The notes under the pieces: generated by a model
The model's input: only the letters and a program-made list of their open reading frames with translations
The model's database searches: none
Told to the model about the DNA's origin: nothing
Part shown: positions 18,842 through 28,062 of the stretch, one piece after another
Layout: every line of letters starts with the position of its first letter
Position numbering within the stretch: the stretch's first letter is position 1
Source: Acidimicrobiaceae bacterium
GTDB taxonomy: Bacteria > Actinomycetota > Acidimicrobiia > Acidimicrobiales > MedAcidi-G1
NCBI GenBank assembly: GCA_002687745.1
Contig: NZBE01000031.1
Coordinates: forward strand, 1-57,075
Direction of reading: 5' to 3'
DNA: 57,075 nt
Position numbers and translations under genes: made by a program

Positions 18842-21526
18842 TCACGCCTTTGCGTCCGCCCAGGTGTCACCGGTGGCCAGGTGCACGTCGAGGTCCACGC
18901 GCAGGTCGAAGGCACCGGCCATTGTCCGGGTGACCAACTCGGCCACCTCGTCAAGCTCACCCTCTGGGACCTCGAGGATGACCTCGTCGTGAACCTGGAG
19001 GACCAGCCGACTGGCGAGACACCGCTCCTCGAGCAGGCTGTCGATTCCCACAAGCGCGACCTTGAAGATGTCGGCTGCCAGGCCCTGGATTCCGGCGTTC
19101 ATTGCCTGACGTTCCCCGGCCTGCCTCACGTTGAATACCGGTGAGGCGAGTTCGGGTATGCGCCGCCTCCGCCCGAACAGGGTCTCCGTGTAGCCCTTCA
19201 GACGAGCTTCATCGACTGTGGCGTCCATGTAGGTGCGGACGGCCGGAAAGGCAGTGAAGTAGGAGTCGAGGATGCCTGCAGCCTCCTCGTTGGGGACACC
19301 GAGGCGCTGAGCCAGCCCGTAGGCCTCCATGCCGTATGCCAGGCCGTATGCGACCATCTTGGCCCTGTTCCGGAGTTCGGTCGTCACCTCGTCGGGAGGC
19401 ACGCCCCAGGTGCTGGCTGCCACAGCGGTGTGGATGTCGTCGCCGGCCTCGAACGCCGCTATCAGACCGGGATCGTTCGCCAGGTGGGCTATGCAGCGAA
19501 GTTCGATCTGGTTGTAGTCGGCTACCAGGAGGGTGGTTCCTGCCGCAGGCACGAATGCACGCCGAAACGCCCTCCCCATCTCGCTCCTGACGGGGATGTT
19601 GTGCAGGTTCGGCGCATCAGAGCTGAGGCGCCCGGTGCGGGTAACTGTCTGGTTGAAGGTCGCACGGATCCTGTCTCCATCGCCCACTTCGGCCAGAAGC
19701 CCCTCGCCGTATGTGGAGCGGAGCTTCTCGACCTCGCGGTATGCGAGCAGAAGTTCGACGACGACGTGCTCCCCTCTCAGCTTCTCGAGGGTCGCCGCAT
19801 TGGTGGAGTAGCCGGTCTTGGTCTTCCTGCCGGGAGTGAGACCCAGCTTCTCGAACAGGATCACGCGCAGTTGCTTCGGGGAATTGAGATTGAATTCCTC
19901 ACCTGCCGCCTCATGGATCTCGCTGCGGAGCCTGTCGCACTCGGCTGTCAGGTCATCTCGGAGACGTGTCAACTCCTTGACATCGACCCCCACCCCGACC
20001 TCCTCCATCTTGGCGAGCACCCGGACGAGTGGAACCTCGACGTCGTCGTTGAGCTGTCTCACTCCCTGTTCGGTGAGAGCCTCGAACATGGGCACGGAGA
20101 GGCACCCGATGGCTGCTGCCCGATGGGCCGCCTCGCTGGATGGATCCCGTGTATCGCCGTCAAGGTCCAGCTGGCCGCTGGGTGCGCCCGTGTCCGGGAG
20201 GGCCATTCGCAGATGCTCTTCGAGGAGGACATCGAGTTCGTAGCTGGTGTCGGTCGGATCAAGCAGGTAGGCGGCCAGCGCCGTGTCCAGGACCAGGTTC
20301 GTGGTGTCTACACCTGTGGCCCGGAGCGACCGCACCAGGGCCTTGCTGTCGTGTGCCAGTACACCCGGTCCCGTGACCCCGAGGAGAACCCCGAGTGCTG
20401 AGCGGACATCTGGCGACTCCAGAAGCTCTGCTGGCAGCCACAGGACAGAGCAGGTGTCGGCTGGACACAGGGCCAGGCCGCCTCCGATGCCCCCGGCCGG
20501 GTCGGCGACGGTTGCAACGGCTACTGGTTCTCCCCCCGCCGCCAGCGTCCTGATCACCTCGATCGCAGAATCGTCATTGAGCGATCGGTCTACCGCTGCC
20601 GCCAGAACGGCAGCATCAGGTTCCTCAGCGGAACCCGACCCGGAGCCGAAGTCCACTCCCAGTGCGGATGCCAGCCGCGTCCGGGCCGTCTGCAGCTCAA
20701 GCCGGTCAAACATCTCGGATGCCCGTTCAACGTCGACGGGTCCCAGCATCAGATCGTCAACGGTCAGATCGAGTGGGACATCCCTGACGAGTTCCATCAA
20801 CTCCTCGTTCTGACGAGCCAGGTGCTCGTTGTCGTGAAGGTTCTGACTCAGCTTGGGTGTCTGCTCGTCGGCGGCCCCGAAGACGCCGTCCAGACCGCCG
20901 TGCTCGTTGATCAGACGTGCTGCGGTCTTCTCGCCGACCCCGGGAACACCTGGAAGGTTGTCTGACTTGTCTCCGCGAAGGGCCGCATAGGCGACGTAGA
21001 CATTGGGCTGGACTCCGGTCCGCTCGACGATCCCCTGCTCGTCATAGAGAACGTAGTCAGAGACGCCACGCTTGTTGTAGAGGACCCTGACGTGCGGGTC
21101 CTCGACCAACTGGAAGCTGTCACGGTCCCCGGTGACGATTGTTGCATCCCGACCGTCGTCACGCGCCACGGTCGCCAGAGTTGCCAGAACATCGTCGGCC
21201 TCGAATCCTTCAGCGTCGACAGCGACCATTCCGAGGGCCTCGACCAGTTCCCGCACCAGTGCCAGTTGCTCGTAGAGGGCGTCGTCCTGCTTGTCACGGT
21301 TCGCCTTGTAGGTGGGTAGGCGTTCATGGCGAAAGGTCTGCCCGGGCCTGTCGAAGGCAACAACGACACCCTCGGGTTCGTGGTCACGAAGCAGGGTGGC
21401 CAGCATCGAGGTGAAGCCGACCACCGCATTTGTCATCTGACCCGATTCGGTGGTCAGGTCCGGCGGCAGGGCGAAGAACGCCCGATAGGTGAGGGAGTTG
21501 CCGTCGAGCAGCATCAGGCCGGGCAT
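18842..21526 (-). CDS. polA: DNA polymerase I
   Basis: An 894-residue repair and Okazaki-fragment-processing polymerase. The N-terminal 5'-3' exonuclease domain (about 1-290) has LLDGNSLTYRAF, DRDSFQL and the helix-hairpin-helix DKSDNLPGVPGVGEKTAARL. The middle domain (about 300-480) lacks the Asp-x-Glu metal ligands of a proofreading exonuclease, as is common in actinobacteria. The polymerase domain has DYNQIELRCIAHL (motif A), the O-helix region NRAKMVAYGLAYGMEAYGLA and VHDEVILEVP (motif C). The ATG has TAGGGT 6 nt upstream, so it is leaderless. rpsA lies next to it, as in Mycobacterium. Confidence 0.97.
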   Translation of the reverse strand: MPGLMLLDGNSLTYRAFFALPPDLTTESGQMTNAVVGFTSMLATLLRDHEPEGVVVAFDRPGQTFRHERLPTYKANRDKQDDALYEQLALVRELVEALGMVAVDAEGFEADDVLATLATVARDDGRDATIVTGDRDSFQLVEDPHVRVLYNKRGVSDYVLYDEQGIVERTGVQPNVYVAYAALRGDKSDNLPGVPGVGEKTAARLINEHGGLDGVFGAADEQTPKLSQNLHDNEHLARQNEELMELVRDVPLDLTVDDLMLGPVDVERASEMFDRLELQTARTRLASALGVDFGSGSGSAEEPDAAVLAAAVDRSLNDDSAIEVIRTLAAGGEPVAVATVADPAGGIGGGLALCPADTCSVLWLPAELLESPDVRSALGVLLGVTGPGVLAHDSKALVRSLRATGVDTTNLVLDTALAAYLLDPTDTSYELDVLLEEHLRMALPDTGAPSGQLDLDGDTRDPSSEAAHRAAAIGCLSVPMFEALTEQGVRQLNDDVEVPLVRVLAKMEEVGVGVDVKELTRLRDDLTAECDRLRSEIHEAAGEEFNLNSPKQLRVILFEKLGLTPGRKTKTGYSTNAATLEKLRGEHVVVELLLAYREVEKLRSTYGEGLLAEVGDGDRIRATFNQTVTRTGRLSSDAPNLHNIPVRSEMGRAFRRAFVPAAGTTLLVADYNQIELRCIAHLANDPGLIAAFEAGDDIHTAVAASTWGVPPDEVTTELRNRAKMVAYGLAYGMEAYGLAQRLGVPNEEAAGILDSYFTAFPAVRTYMDATVDEARLKGYTETLFGRRRRIPELASPVFNVRQAGERQAMNAGIQGLAADIFKVALVGIDSLLEERCLASRLVLQVHDEVILEVPEGELDEVAELVTRTMAGAFDLRVDLDVHLATGDTWADAKA

Positions 21527-21532
21527 CAGCCG

Positions 21533-21538
21533 ACCCTA
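21533..21538 (-). promoter_or_regulatory. -10 box of leaderless polA
   Basis: TAGGGT on the minus strand, 6 nt before the polA ATG. Confidence 0.5.
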
Positions 21539-21584
21539 TCCCCGCCGGCGTTGCACAGTCGGCAGCGCTCCGGGTGCCGCACTC

Positions 21585-22166
21585 TCAGGGTCTGAGGCCG
21601 TCCTCCAGCACCCTGCGTGCCACGTCGACCATCGTCGCCCGCCCTGACATCGCCGCCTTCTGGATGAAGCGGAATGCCTCGGCCTCCTTCAGACCAACCT
21701 CGTCTGTCAGAACACCCTTGGCCCGGTCGATCAACTTGCGGGCCTCGAGACGATCGGCCAGGGTCACCGCCTGATCGGTTAGGGCACGCATCTCACGGTG
21801 CCTTATCCGGGCAACCTCGACGGCAGGCACCAGGTCACTGCGCTGAAACGGCTTCACCAGGTAGGCGAGGGCCCCTGCACTGATGGCCCGATCGATCAGA
21901 TCCCTCTGGCTGAAGGCCGTCAGGATCACCACGGCCGCATCATGGGATGCGGCGATGCGGCGGGCGGTTTCGATCCCGTCCAGACCCGGCATCTTTATGT
22001 CGAGGATCACGACGTCGGGTTTGTGTTCGGCCACCAACTCGACCGCGAGATCGCCGCGTGCAGTGTCCCCCACCACGTCGTAGCCCTCCTCGATGAGGGT
22101 CTCCTTCAGGTCCAGCCTGATAATCGCCTCGTCCTCGGCGATGACGACCTTGACCTTGTCTGCCAC
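21585..22166 (-). CDS. pdtaR: ANTAR-domain response regulator (PdtaR-like)
   Basis: A 193-residue two-domain regulator. The receiver domain (about 5-120) has the acidic pair EDE (11-13), phosphoacceptor Asp56 in VVILDIKMPG, Thr in ILTAF and Lys in YLVKPF. The C-terminal ANTAR domain (about 130-190) has the pattern LIDRAKGVLTDEVGLKEAEAFRFIQKAAM, which binds paired RNA hairpins to act as an antiterminator. The position near polA and rpsA matches PdtaR (Rv1626) of M. tuberculosis, so the symbol is offered on that basis. GTG start, one base after the stop of the small upstream gene. No cognate histidine kinase is adjacent. Confidence 0.9.
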   Translation of the reverse strand: MADKVKVVIAEDEAIIRLDLKETLIEEGYDVVGDTARGDLAVELVAEHKPDVVILDIKMPGLDGIETARRIAASHDAAVVILTAFSQRDLIDRAISAGALAYLVKPFQRSDLVPAVEVARIRHREMRALTDQAVTLADRLEARKLIDRAKGVLTDEVGLKEAEAFRFIQKAAMSGRATMVDVARRVLEDGLRP

Positions 22167-22167
22167 C

Positions 22168-22458
22168 TCAGTGACCGGCCGCCAACTTGTCGAGCAGGTC
22201 GTCCTGGCTGGACTCCAGGCGTTCTATCTCAACCAGGATGTCGGCTCTGTGTCGTTCCATTGCCCTGGCGTGACGATCGGCGCCCCTGTGTTCCCGATCT
22301 GCAAGGGCGGTCTCGGACACGAGCGCACGGACACGGGCATCGTCGGCCTCATCGCTGAAATGGGCCATCTGTTCATCGGCCACAGCCAGATCGGTGCGCA
22401 GGCGTAGCAGGCGTTCAGCGATCTCGGAGAGCCGTCTCTCGATAACTGGTCGTGCCAT
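22168..22458 (-). CDS. Small conserved-looking coiled-coil protein
   Basis: A 96-residue protein made almost entirely of charged helix with heptad-like spacing of Leu, Ile and Val, so a coiled coil is likely; there is no membrane segment. It ends one base before the pdtaR start on the same strand and is probably cotranscribed with it. I do not recognise a family. A role connected with the PdtaR regulator is possible only on context. The start is the ATG at 22458, after the tRNA-Leu gene; the frame is open upstream but runs through the tRNA. Confidence 0.65.
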   Translation of the reverse strand: MARPVIERRLSEIAERLLRLRTDLAVADEQMAHFSDEADDARVRALVSETALADREHRGADRHARAMERHRADILVEIERLESSQDDLLDKLAAGH

Positions 22459-22507
22459 CTGTGCACCTTGGGCTTCTGCCCGATCAGCCCTTCTCTTGGC
22501 CTGGTTG

Positions 22508-22591
22508 TGCCCGGGGCGGGACTTGAACCCGCACGACCTCTCGGCCAGAGGATTTTGAATCCTCCGCGTCTGCCAATTCCGCCACCCGGGC
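22508..22591 (-). tRNA. tRNA-Leu (anticodon CAA)
   Basis: An 84-nt class II tRNA. The acceptor strands GCCCGGG and CCCGGGC pair fully, with discriminator A. The anticodon stem-loop GAGGA-TTCAAAA-TCCTC gives anticodon CAA. The long variable arm and the T-loop TTCAAGT are present. CCA is not encoded. A TAGGCT at 22602-22607, 10 nt upstream, is a good -10 candidate. Confidence 0.96.
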
Positions 22592-22728
22592 TCGACATGA
22601 GAGCCTACCGGTAGCCCCCCTTGCCCCTGCATGCGTCGGATATCCCGCCGCAACCGCTGCTCCGTGCTTCCGATATGGAGCGGAACGCGCCACACTGTGG
22701 TGGTGCAGCCCCCGGATAGAGCCCACCC

Positions 22729-23913
22729 ATGATCGTTTTCACGTACTCCGGTCAGGGGTCCCAGAAGCCAGCCATGGGTGCGGCCTGGTCGAGCCATCCC
22801 TCCTGGGAACTGGTTCAGGAGGCCTCTGACGCGACTGGTCGTGATCTGGCCAGACTGCTCCTTGACGCCGACGCCGACGAACTCAGAGACACGCAGAACG
22901 CCCAGATAGCGACCTTCCTCATCAGCATGGTCATCCTGGATGCCGTCGAACGGGTCGGCGTTGACGCAGGTGGCCATGCCGGTCACAGTCTCGGCGAGTA
23001 CAGCGCTCTCACCGCCTCGGGAGCACTCGATTTCGGCGATGCGGTGTCCCTTGTCTGCGAACGGGGCGCCGCAATGAAGGTGGCGGCCTCTGGGCAGGTC
23101 GGAACAATGGCCGCCGTTCTGGGCCTTGATGATGCCGCCGTTGAGGAGGCCTGTGACTCGGTTACCGACGACGTCTGGGTCGCCAACTACAACGCTCCGG
23201 GCCAGGTGGTGCTGGCCGGCTCCACGGCCGGTGTGGCTGCCGCCGGTGATGCGGTTCGCGCCCGTGGCGCCCGCAAGGTTGCACCTCTTGAGGTCTCGGG
23301 TGCGTTTCACACTCCGTTCATGGCTCCGGCACGCGAGCGGCTCAGCGATGCGATCGCCGTTGCCGACATCCGCAGACCAGAGGGTCTGGTGGTGGCCAAC
23401 GTGGATTCCACCGGTCACGAGAATCCCGAGACCTGGCGGGCCCTGATGAACGCACAGCTCTGCAGTCCGGTCAGATGGCACCAGAGCCTGTTGACCTTCG
23501 CCGAGGCGGGCTTTTCCACATTTGTGGAATTGGGGCCCGGCAATGTCCTTACCGGCCTCGTGAAGCGAACCCTCCCCGATGCGACCCGGCTCGCAGTGAA
23601 CACCCCCGACCACCTCGACCTCCTCCTCGACACCCTCGCTGCTCCACCCGCCGACACGGTCGACCGCGCCGACAGCCACGAAGGCGAGCATCTGTTCGCC
23701 ACCGATCGGCTGGTTGTCAGTCCCGGAGCGGGGATCTTCGCCCCACTCGCGACGCTTGCGGTCGGATCGGAGGTCCGAGTGGGAACCCTCCTCGGCCACA
23801 TCGGCGAGTCAGAGGTCCGGTCCTCGTTCTCCGGCGAGTTGATGGCATGGCTGGCGGTCGACACCGAGCGCGTCACCTCCAGCCAGCCGATCGCATGGTT
23901 GCGCTCCGAATGA
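22729..23913 (+). CDS. fabD: Malonyl-CoA:ACP transacylase with C-terminal lipoyl-like domain
   Basis: A 394-residue protein. Residues 1-300 are a standard FabD that moves malonyl from CoA to acyl carrier protein: GQGSQ (8-12), nucleophile Ser87 in GHSLGEY and catalytic His194 in GAFHTPF. Residues about 325-394 are extra. They read like a biotinyl/lipoyl beta-barrel half (SPGAGIFAPL, then GSEVRVGTLLGHIGE, then FSGELMAWLAVDTERV), but with no lysine at the hairpin where biotin or lipoyl would be attached. This would be an unmodified interaction domain. The ATG has TAGAGC 6 nt upstream, a weak leaderless box. First gene of a fab cluster. Confidence 0.93.
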   Translation: MIVFTYSGQGSQKPAMGAAWSSHPSWELVQEASDATGRDLARLLLDADADELRDTQNAQIATFLISMVILDAVERVGVDAGGHAGHSLGEYSALTASGALDFGDAVSLVCERGAAMKVAASGQVGTMAAVLGLDDAAVEEACDSVTDDVWVANYNAPGQVVLAGSTAGVAAAGDAVRARGARKVAPLEVSGAFHTPFMAPARERLSDAIAVADIRRPEGLVVANVDSTGHENPETWRALMNAQLCSPVRWHQSLLTFAEAGFSTFVELGPGNVLTGLVKRTLPDATRLAVNTPDHLDLLLDTLAAPPADTVDRADSHEGEHLFATDRLVVSPGAGIFAPLATLAVGSEVRVGTLLGHIGESEVRSSFSGELMAWLAVDTERVTSSQPIAWLRSE

Positions 23914-23953
23914 TGCGGTCAGGCATCACCCCGAACCAGCACAGGAGGCTGCG

Positions 23954-24667
23954 ATGAGCAGGGTTGTTCTTGTAACCGGTGGTAATCGCGGTATCGGCCT
24001 GGCATGTGCAAGGGCCTTCACTGCACAGGGCGACAAGGTGGCTGTCACATGCCGTGGCGAGCCTCCCGCAGAGGTGGTCGACGCCGGACTCATGGCCGTT
24101 CCCTGTGACATAACGGACCCTGACCAGGTGGATGCTGCCTTCCTGCAGGTCGAGGCTGAACTCGGCCCTGTCGAGGTCCTGGTATCCAACGCCGGCATTA
24201 CCCGGGACGGCCTTGTGCTCCGAATGAGCGACGATGACTTCACCGATGTCATCGACACCAACCTGACCGGATCCTTCCGGGTGGCTCGGCGCGCTGTCAA
24301 GGGGATGATGCGTGCCCGCTGGGGGCGGATCATCCTGGTCTCATCGATTGCCGGCCGGGTCGGACAGACGGGTCAGGCAAACTACTCGGCTTCAAAGGCC
24401 GGACTGGTTGGGCTCGGTCGCTCGCTGGCGAAGGAGTTCTCCAGCCGCGGCGTTACGGTCAACATCGTTGCGCCCGGGCCGATCCTCACCGACATGCTCG
24501 CCGCCCTGCCGGAGGAGCAGCAGTCCTCCTATGCCGAGGCAGTGCCGTTGGGACGCCTCGGTGAACCCGGCGAGGTCGCCGAGGTCGTCCGGTTTCTGGC
24601 CTCAGACGGCGCCGGTTATGTAACAGGAGCAGTGGTCCCCGTTGACGGAGGGCTGTTCATGGGGTGA
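23954..24667 (+). CDS. fabG: 3-oxoacyl-ACP reductase
   Basis: A 237-residue short-chain dehydrogenase that reduces 3-oxoacyl-ACP with NADPH. The nucleotide motif is TGGNRGIGLA, followed by NAG (SNAGITRDG). The catalytic residues are Ser in LVSSIAG and the YSASK motif. The C-terminal DGGLFMG matches FabG. It has a clear AGGAGG site before the ATG and follows fabD by 40 nt, so the two are probably cotranscribed. Confidence 0.94.
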   Translation: MSRVVLVTGGNRGIGLACARAFTAQGDKVAVTCRGEPPAEVVDAGLMAVPCDITDPDQVDAAFLQVEAELGPVEVLVSNAGITRDGLVLRMSDDDFTDVIDTNLTGSFRVARRAVKGMMRARWGRIILVSSIAGRVGQTGQANYSASKAGLVGLGRSLAKEFSSRGVTVNIVAPGPILTDMLAALPEEQQSSYAEAVPLGRLGEPGEVAEVVRFLASDGAGYVTGAVVPVDGGLFMG

Positions 24668-24724
24668 GCGACGAGACCGCCACCTGTCTGCCCCCAATCG
24701 GTCGTCTCCCAGCCCCTTCGCCAC

Positions 24725-24730
24725 TAGGGT
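24725..24730 (+). promoter_or_regulatory. Candidate -10 box for acpP-fabF
   Basis: TAGGGT, 38 nt before the acpP start in the 101-bp gap after fabG, followed by a GGAG ribosome-binding site. Confidence 0.35.
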
Positions 24731-24768
24731 TGGGCGGTCCCCATCAGTGATCAGGAACGGAGCCCGGT

Positions 24769-25005
24769 GTGAGTGACGTGAACTTTGAACGATTCAGGAA
24801 ATGTGCAGTCGATGTGCTCTCAGTCGAAGAAGGTGCGATAACCCCTGACGCCAGTTTCGCAGACGATCTGGATGCCGACAGCCTCGACCTTGTCGAGTTG
24901 GTAATGGCGCTCGAGGATGAGTTCGACGTAACCGTCGAAGAAGAGGAACTGGAGGGCATCACCACCATCGGTGGCGCCTTCGCCCTCATTACCGGCAAGA
25001 TCTGA
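24769..25005 (+). CDS. acpP: Acyl carrier protein
   Basis: A 78-residue acidic helical carrier that holds growing acyl chains on 4'-phosphopantetheine. The attachment Ser is in the canonical LDADSLDLVELVMALEDEF. GTG start with GGAG upstream. The stop overlaps the fabF start (TGATG, 25003-25007), so the carrier and the condensing enzyme are coupled. Confidence 0.95.
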   Translation: MSDVNFERFRKCAVDVLSVEEGAITPDASFADDLDADSLDLVELVMALEDEFDVTVEEEELEGITTIGGAFALITGKI

Positions 25006-26177
25006 TGCAGGGCCGTCGGGTCGCCGTCACCGGTGTGGGGGTCGTGGCCTCCTGCGGAATCGGCGTCGAGGCCTTCTGGGACGGCCTCTGCGGGCACGCT
25101 CCCCAAGGCGACCGCCGCGTATCGGACTTCGACCCGACACCCCACTTCGACAACCCGAAAGAGGTGCGGAGAGCCGACCGTTGCACCCAGTTCGCCATTG
25201 CAGCCAGCGACATGGCACTCGAACAGGCCGGTGACCTGGTCGCTGATCCACTCCGCCGAGGGGTTCTGATCGGTACCGGAATCGGCGGAATCGAGACTCT
25301 CGAAACCCAGATCAAGGTGATGGTCGACAAGGGCGAGCGTCGGGTTTCGCCTTTCCTCATACCGATGATGATGCCGAATGCAGCCCCCGCTGCGGTCTCA
25401 ATGCGCCATGGTTTCCAAGGCCCGGCCGAGAACACCTGCACGGCCTGCGCAGCTGGAACCCACGCCATAGCCAATGCCGCCCGGATGATCGCCCACGACC
25501 GCTGCGACGTGGTTCTAGCCGGTGGCAGCGAGGCCCCCTTCGTGCGGGCCGCCATTGCCGGGTTCACCAACATGACAGCGCTCTCCTCTTCAGGTGTGTC
25601 GCGTCCCTTTGATGCAGACAGGGACGGTTTCGTAATGGGTGAGGGCGCAGGTGTGCTCGTACTCGAGGAGTGGGACATGGCAGAGCAGCGGGGTGCCAGG
25701 ATTCTCGCCGAGGTTCTGGGAGGGGCCAGCACCGCCGACGCACATCACATCACAGCGCCTTCGCCGGGCGGGGTGGGGGCCATCGCATGCATGGAACTTG
25801 CGCTTGAGGAGGCCGGTATCTCCCCCGAGGCGGTTACCCACATCAACGCCCACGGAACCTCCACACCGCTCAACGACATGGCCGAGGCCGAGGCCGTCAA
25901 CAAGTTGTTCGGGTCCTCAGGTCCACTCATGACATCAACCAAGGGGATTACAGGTCACGCCCTCGGTGCCGCCGGTGCCCTGGAAGCCGTTGCCGTTGTT
26001 CTTGCGATGCAGAAGGGGCTGGTTCCACCAACGGCGGGTTTCGCGACGCCCGACCCCGAGATGCCTCAGATCAACCTGGTCGTCGGTGAACCTGCACCCT
26101 GGTCACCGGGGCCTGCCCTCTCGAACTCGTTCGGCTTCGGCGGGCACAACGGAAGCCTGGTGTTGGGACCGGCCTGA
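25005..26177 (+). CDS. fabF: 3-oxoacyl-ACP synthase II
   Basis: A 390-residue condensing enzyme that elongates acyl-ACP with malonyl-ACP. The active-site Cys is in NTCTACAAGTHA, and the two His are in NAHGTSTPLND and KGITGHALGAAG. The Gly-rich end FGFGGHNGSLVLG completes the thiolase fold. It is the last gene of fabD-fabG-acpP-fabF and converges on fabZ. No fabH is present in the cluster. Confidence 0.95.
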   Translation: MQGRRVAVTGVGVVASCGIGVEAFWDGLCGHAPQGDRRVSDFDPTPHFDNPKEVRRADRCTQFAIAASDMALEQAGDLVADPLRRGVLIGTGIGGIETLETQIKVMVDKGERRVSPFLIPMMMPNAAPAAVSMRHGFQGPAENTCTACAAGTHAIANAARMIAHDRCDVVLAGGSEAPFVRAAIAGFTNMTALSSSGVSRPFDADRDGFVMGEGAGVLVLEEWDMAEQRGARILAEVLGGASTADAHHITAPSPGGVGAIACMELALEEAGISPEAVTHINAHGTSTPLNDMAEAEAVNKLFGSSGPLMTSTKGITGHALGAAGALEAVAVVLAMQKGLVPPTAGFATPDPEMPQINLVVGEPAPWSPGPALSNSFGFGGHNGSLVLGPA

Positions 26178-26212
26178 CTGTCGGGCCCCGGTCCGGAATC
26201 TGAGGTCGTTGT

Positions 26213-26647
26213 TCAGGCCGACGCAAAGACGAACAGCAGGTCGCACTCGCAGGCGGTCTCGCCGGACACCGATGCCCTGCCACTTCCACGACCGGCCAAC
26301 CTGGACTGTCTTCCAAGCCGGACCTCGAGGTCCAGGCGGTCACCGGGCAGCACCTGTCTTCGGAAACGCACCTTCTGGATTCCACCGAACAGGGCGAGCC
26401 TCCCGGCGAACTCGGGAGCGCTGAGGAGGGCATAGGCGCCCAACTGGGCGATGGACTCGCACATCAGCACGCCGGGGAGAGTGGGGCGACCCGGGAAATG
26501 GCCGGCGAAGAACGGTTCCTCTCCGGTCAGGTCCCAGTAGCCGGCTGCGCCAACACCCGGCTCAACGGCGTCGACACCGGTTAGGAACAGAAATGGTTCC
26601 CTGTGGGGTATCACCTCACAGGGGGCAGGTAGGCCCTCAGCGGTCAT
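26213..26647 (-). CDS. fabZ: 3-hydroxyacyl-ACP dehydratase, FabZ type
   Basis: A 144-residue hot-dog-fold enzyme that dehydrates 3-hydroxyacyl-ACP. PHREPFLFL (14-22) and the catalytic stretch [25 protein letters not shown] carry the His and Glu of the active site. It faces fabF tail to tail and completes the elongation cycle with fabG and fabF. Neither a leaderless box nor a clear ribosome-binding site is seen at its ATG, and a strong hairpin separates it from hup upstream. Confidence 0.88.
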   Translation of the reverse strand: MTAEGLPAPCEVIPHREPFLFLTGVDAVEPGVGAAGYWDLTGEEPFFAGHFPGRPTLPGVLMCESIAQLGAYALLSAPEFAGRLALFGGIQKVRFRRQVLPGDRLDLEVRLGRQSRLAGRGSGRASVSGETACECDLLFVFASA

Positions 26648-26677
26648 CTGACGGCACCGTTTGGCATGTCCCCAGAT

Positions 26678-26722
26678 GGTGGTTCCCCGGGATGGCAGAT
26701 GCTGCCATCCCGGGGAACCACC
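26678..26722 (-). terminator. Perfect 21-bp hairpin terminator downstream of hup
   Basis: Arms 26678-26698 and 26702-26722 are exact reverse complements, separated by a 3-nt loop. The hairpin begins 9 nt after the hup stop codon and ends 30 nt before the fabZ start. On the minus strand no U-tract follows, so it may be a U-less terminator or an mRNA 3'-end stabiliser for the abundant HU message. Confidence 0.8.
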
Positions 26723-26731
26723 AGTTCCGTC

Positions 26732-27049
26732 CTACCAGGAAGAGGCTGGAGCCTCTGCTGCCGGGGCACCACCGCTCTTGGCGGCGGCCTTCAACTTGGA
26801 GCCGACCGAAACCTTGCAGGCCTTCGTAGCGGGCACATGGAGCGCCTCACCGGTCTGTGGGTTGCGGCCCATGCGGGCATTGCGCGTGACCTGCTCGAAG
26901 GAGAGCCAGCCCGTAATGGAGAGCTTCTCCTCTCCGGCAGCCACAACATCGGCGACGACGTCCAGGAAGGCGTCAAGGCAGTCGCCGGCGTCCTTGTTGG
27001 ACACCCCGGCCTTTCCCGCCATTGCAGCGATCAGATCGCTCTTGTTCAT
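26732..27049 (-). CDS. hup: HU family DNA-binding protein
   Basis: A 105-residue nucleoid protein that bends DNA without strong sequence specificity. It starts MNKSDLIAAMAGKAG and has the family core (ITGWLSFEQV, then ARMGRNPQTGE in the DNA-binding arm, and the end strand CKVSVGSKLKAA). The last 18 residues form a short Ala/Pro/Gly tail. The ATG at 27049 has an AGGAG site 8 nt upstream. A possible -35 TTGACA lies at 27129-27134 on the minus strand, but its -10 partner is poor. It is a single-gene unit ended by a strong hairpin. Confidence 0.93.
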   Translation of the reverse strand: MNKSDLIAAMAGKAGVSNKDAGDCLDAFLDVVADVVAAGEEKLSITGWLSFEQVTRNARMGRNPQTGEALHVPATKACKVSVGSKLKAAAKSGGAPAAEAPASSW

Positions 27050-27237
27050 CGACCATCTCCTCTTTTGGCTATTGGATGGGCGAACCCACTCCTTGGTCAA
27101 ATGACACGCTTCACGGTTTTGGCCCCCATGTCAAGCATTTGCGGCTTTAGGAGTCCCTGTATAGCCTGAGATTCCGGGCATCTCACCCCGCTATCCGAGG
27201 GTGTCCCAAACTACAAGAGACAGTCCAGACGGCTGCA

Positions 27238-28062
27238 TCAACTCGAAATCCGCCCCTGGTGGCTCGCTGCTGTCTGGAACTCGGAGTCGAGTGCCTCCCT
27301 GAACCCTGAAACCAGCGCTGCCACCCCATCGGGACCTGCACCGTCGAGCATCCGCTGGACGACGGCTGACCCGACGACCACCCCGTCGCTGCGTCCACTC
27401 ACCTCGACAGCCTGTTCGGGGGTCCCGACCCCTACGCCGACCAGCACGGGTCGCCCGGTTACCGCCTTGAGTCGTCCGGCGATCGTGCATGCACTTGACG
27501 CCAACTCGGACCGCACTCCTGTCACCCCCAGCACCCCCACTCCGTAGACAAAGCCCCGCGAACGCTCACAGATCAGGGGCAGCCGCGCGTCTGGGGTGGT
27601 GGGCGCCGCCAACAGGATGGTCTCGACTCCGCAGGCATCGGCTGCCTCGGCCCATGGACCGGTCTCCTCAAGCGGCAGGTCAGGAAGGATGCAGCCGGAA
27701 ACCCCTGAATCGGCCAGCGTCGAAGCGAACCTCTCGAGGCCCATCCGGTAGGCGATGTTGTAGTAGGTCATGACAACCAGCGGAACACCGACGTCGAGGC
27801 CCCTCAGGGAGTCGAGGATGCCCGGCGGGGTGGCTCCGGTCCCGAGGGCGCGGTCGTTGGCTGCCTGGATTGTCGGCCCGTCCATCACCGGATCCGAGAA
27901 CGGTATTCCGACCTCGATCACGTCAGCTCCGGCAGCTGCCACCGCCTGGATGGTGGATGTCCAGTCGCCGCCCAGGCCTCCGGTGACATAGGGCACCAGA
28001 CACCTTCCACCGCCGTCAAGGCGTGTGCGAAGTGCTGACTCGACTGTCCCGGTGCCGGTCAC
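27238..28062 (-). CDS. trpA: Tryptophan synthase alpha chain
   Basis: A 274-residue TIM barrel that cleaves indole-3-glycerol phosphate and passes indole to TrpB. Catalytic Glu is in [19 protein letters not shown], with Asp in LPDLPLEE; the phosphate-binding [10 protein letters not shown] follows. It overlaps the trpB stop as GTGA (28059-28062) and is the last gene of trpC-F-B-A. Confidence 0.96.
   Translation of the reverse strand: MTGTGTVESALRTRLDGGGRCLVPYVTGGLGGDWTSTIQAVAAAGADVIEVGIPFSDPVMDGPTIQAANDRALGTGATPPGILDSLRGLDVGVPLVVMTYYNIAYRMGLERFASTLADSGVSGCILPDLPLEETGPWAEAADACGVETILLAAPTTPDARLPLICERSRGFVYGVGVLGVTGVRSELASSACTIAGRLKAVTGRPVLVGVGVGTPEQAVEVSGRSDGVVVGSAVVQRMLDGAGPDGVAALVSGFREALDSEFQTAASHQGRISS

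Noticed and set aside
22459-23799. Long N-terminal extension of the small coiled-coil gene
   Set aside because: It would run through tRNA-Leu(CAA) and antisense to fabD; the ATG at 22458 fits better.
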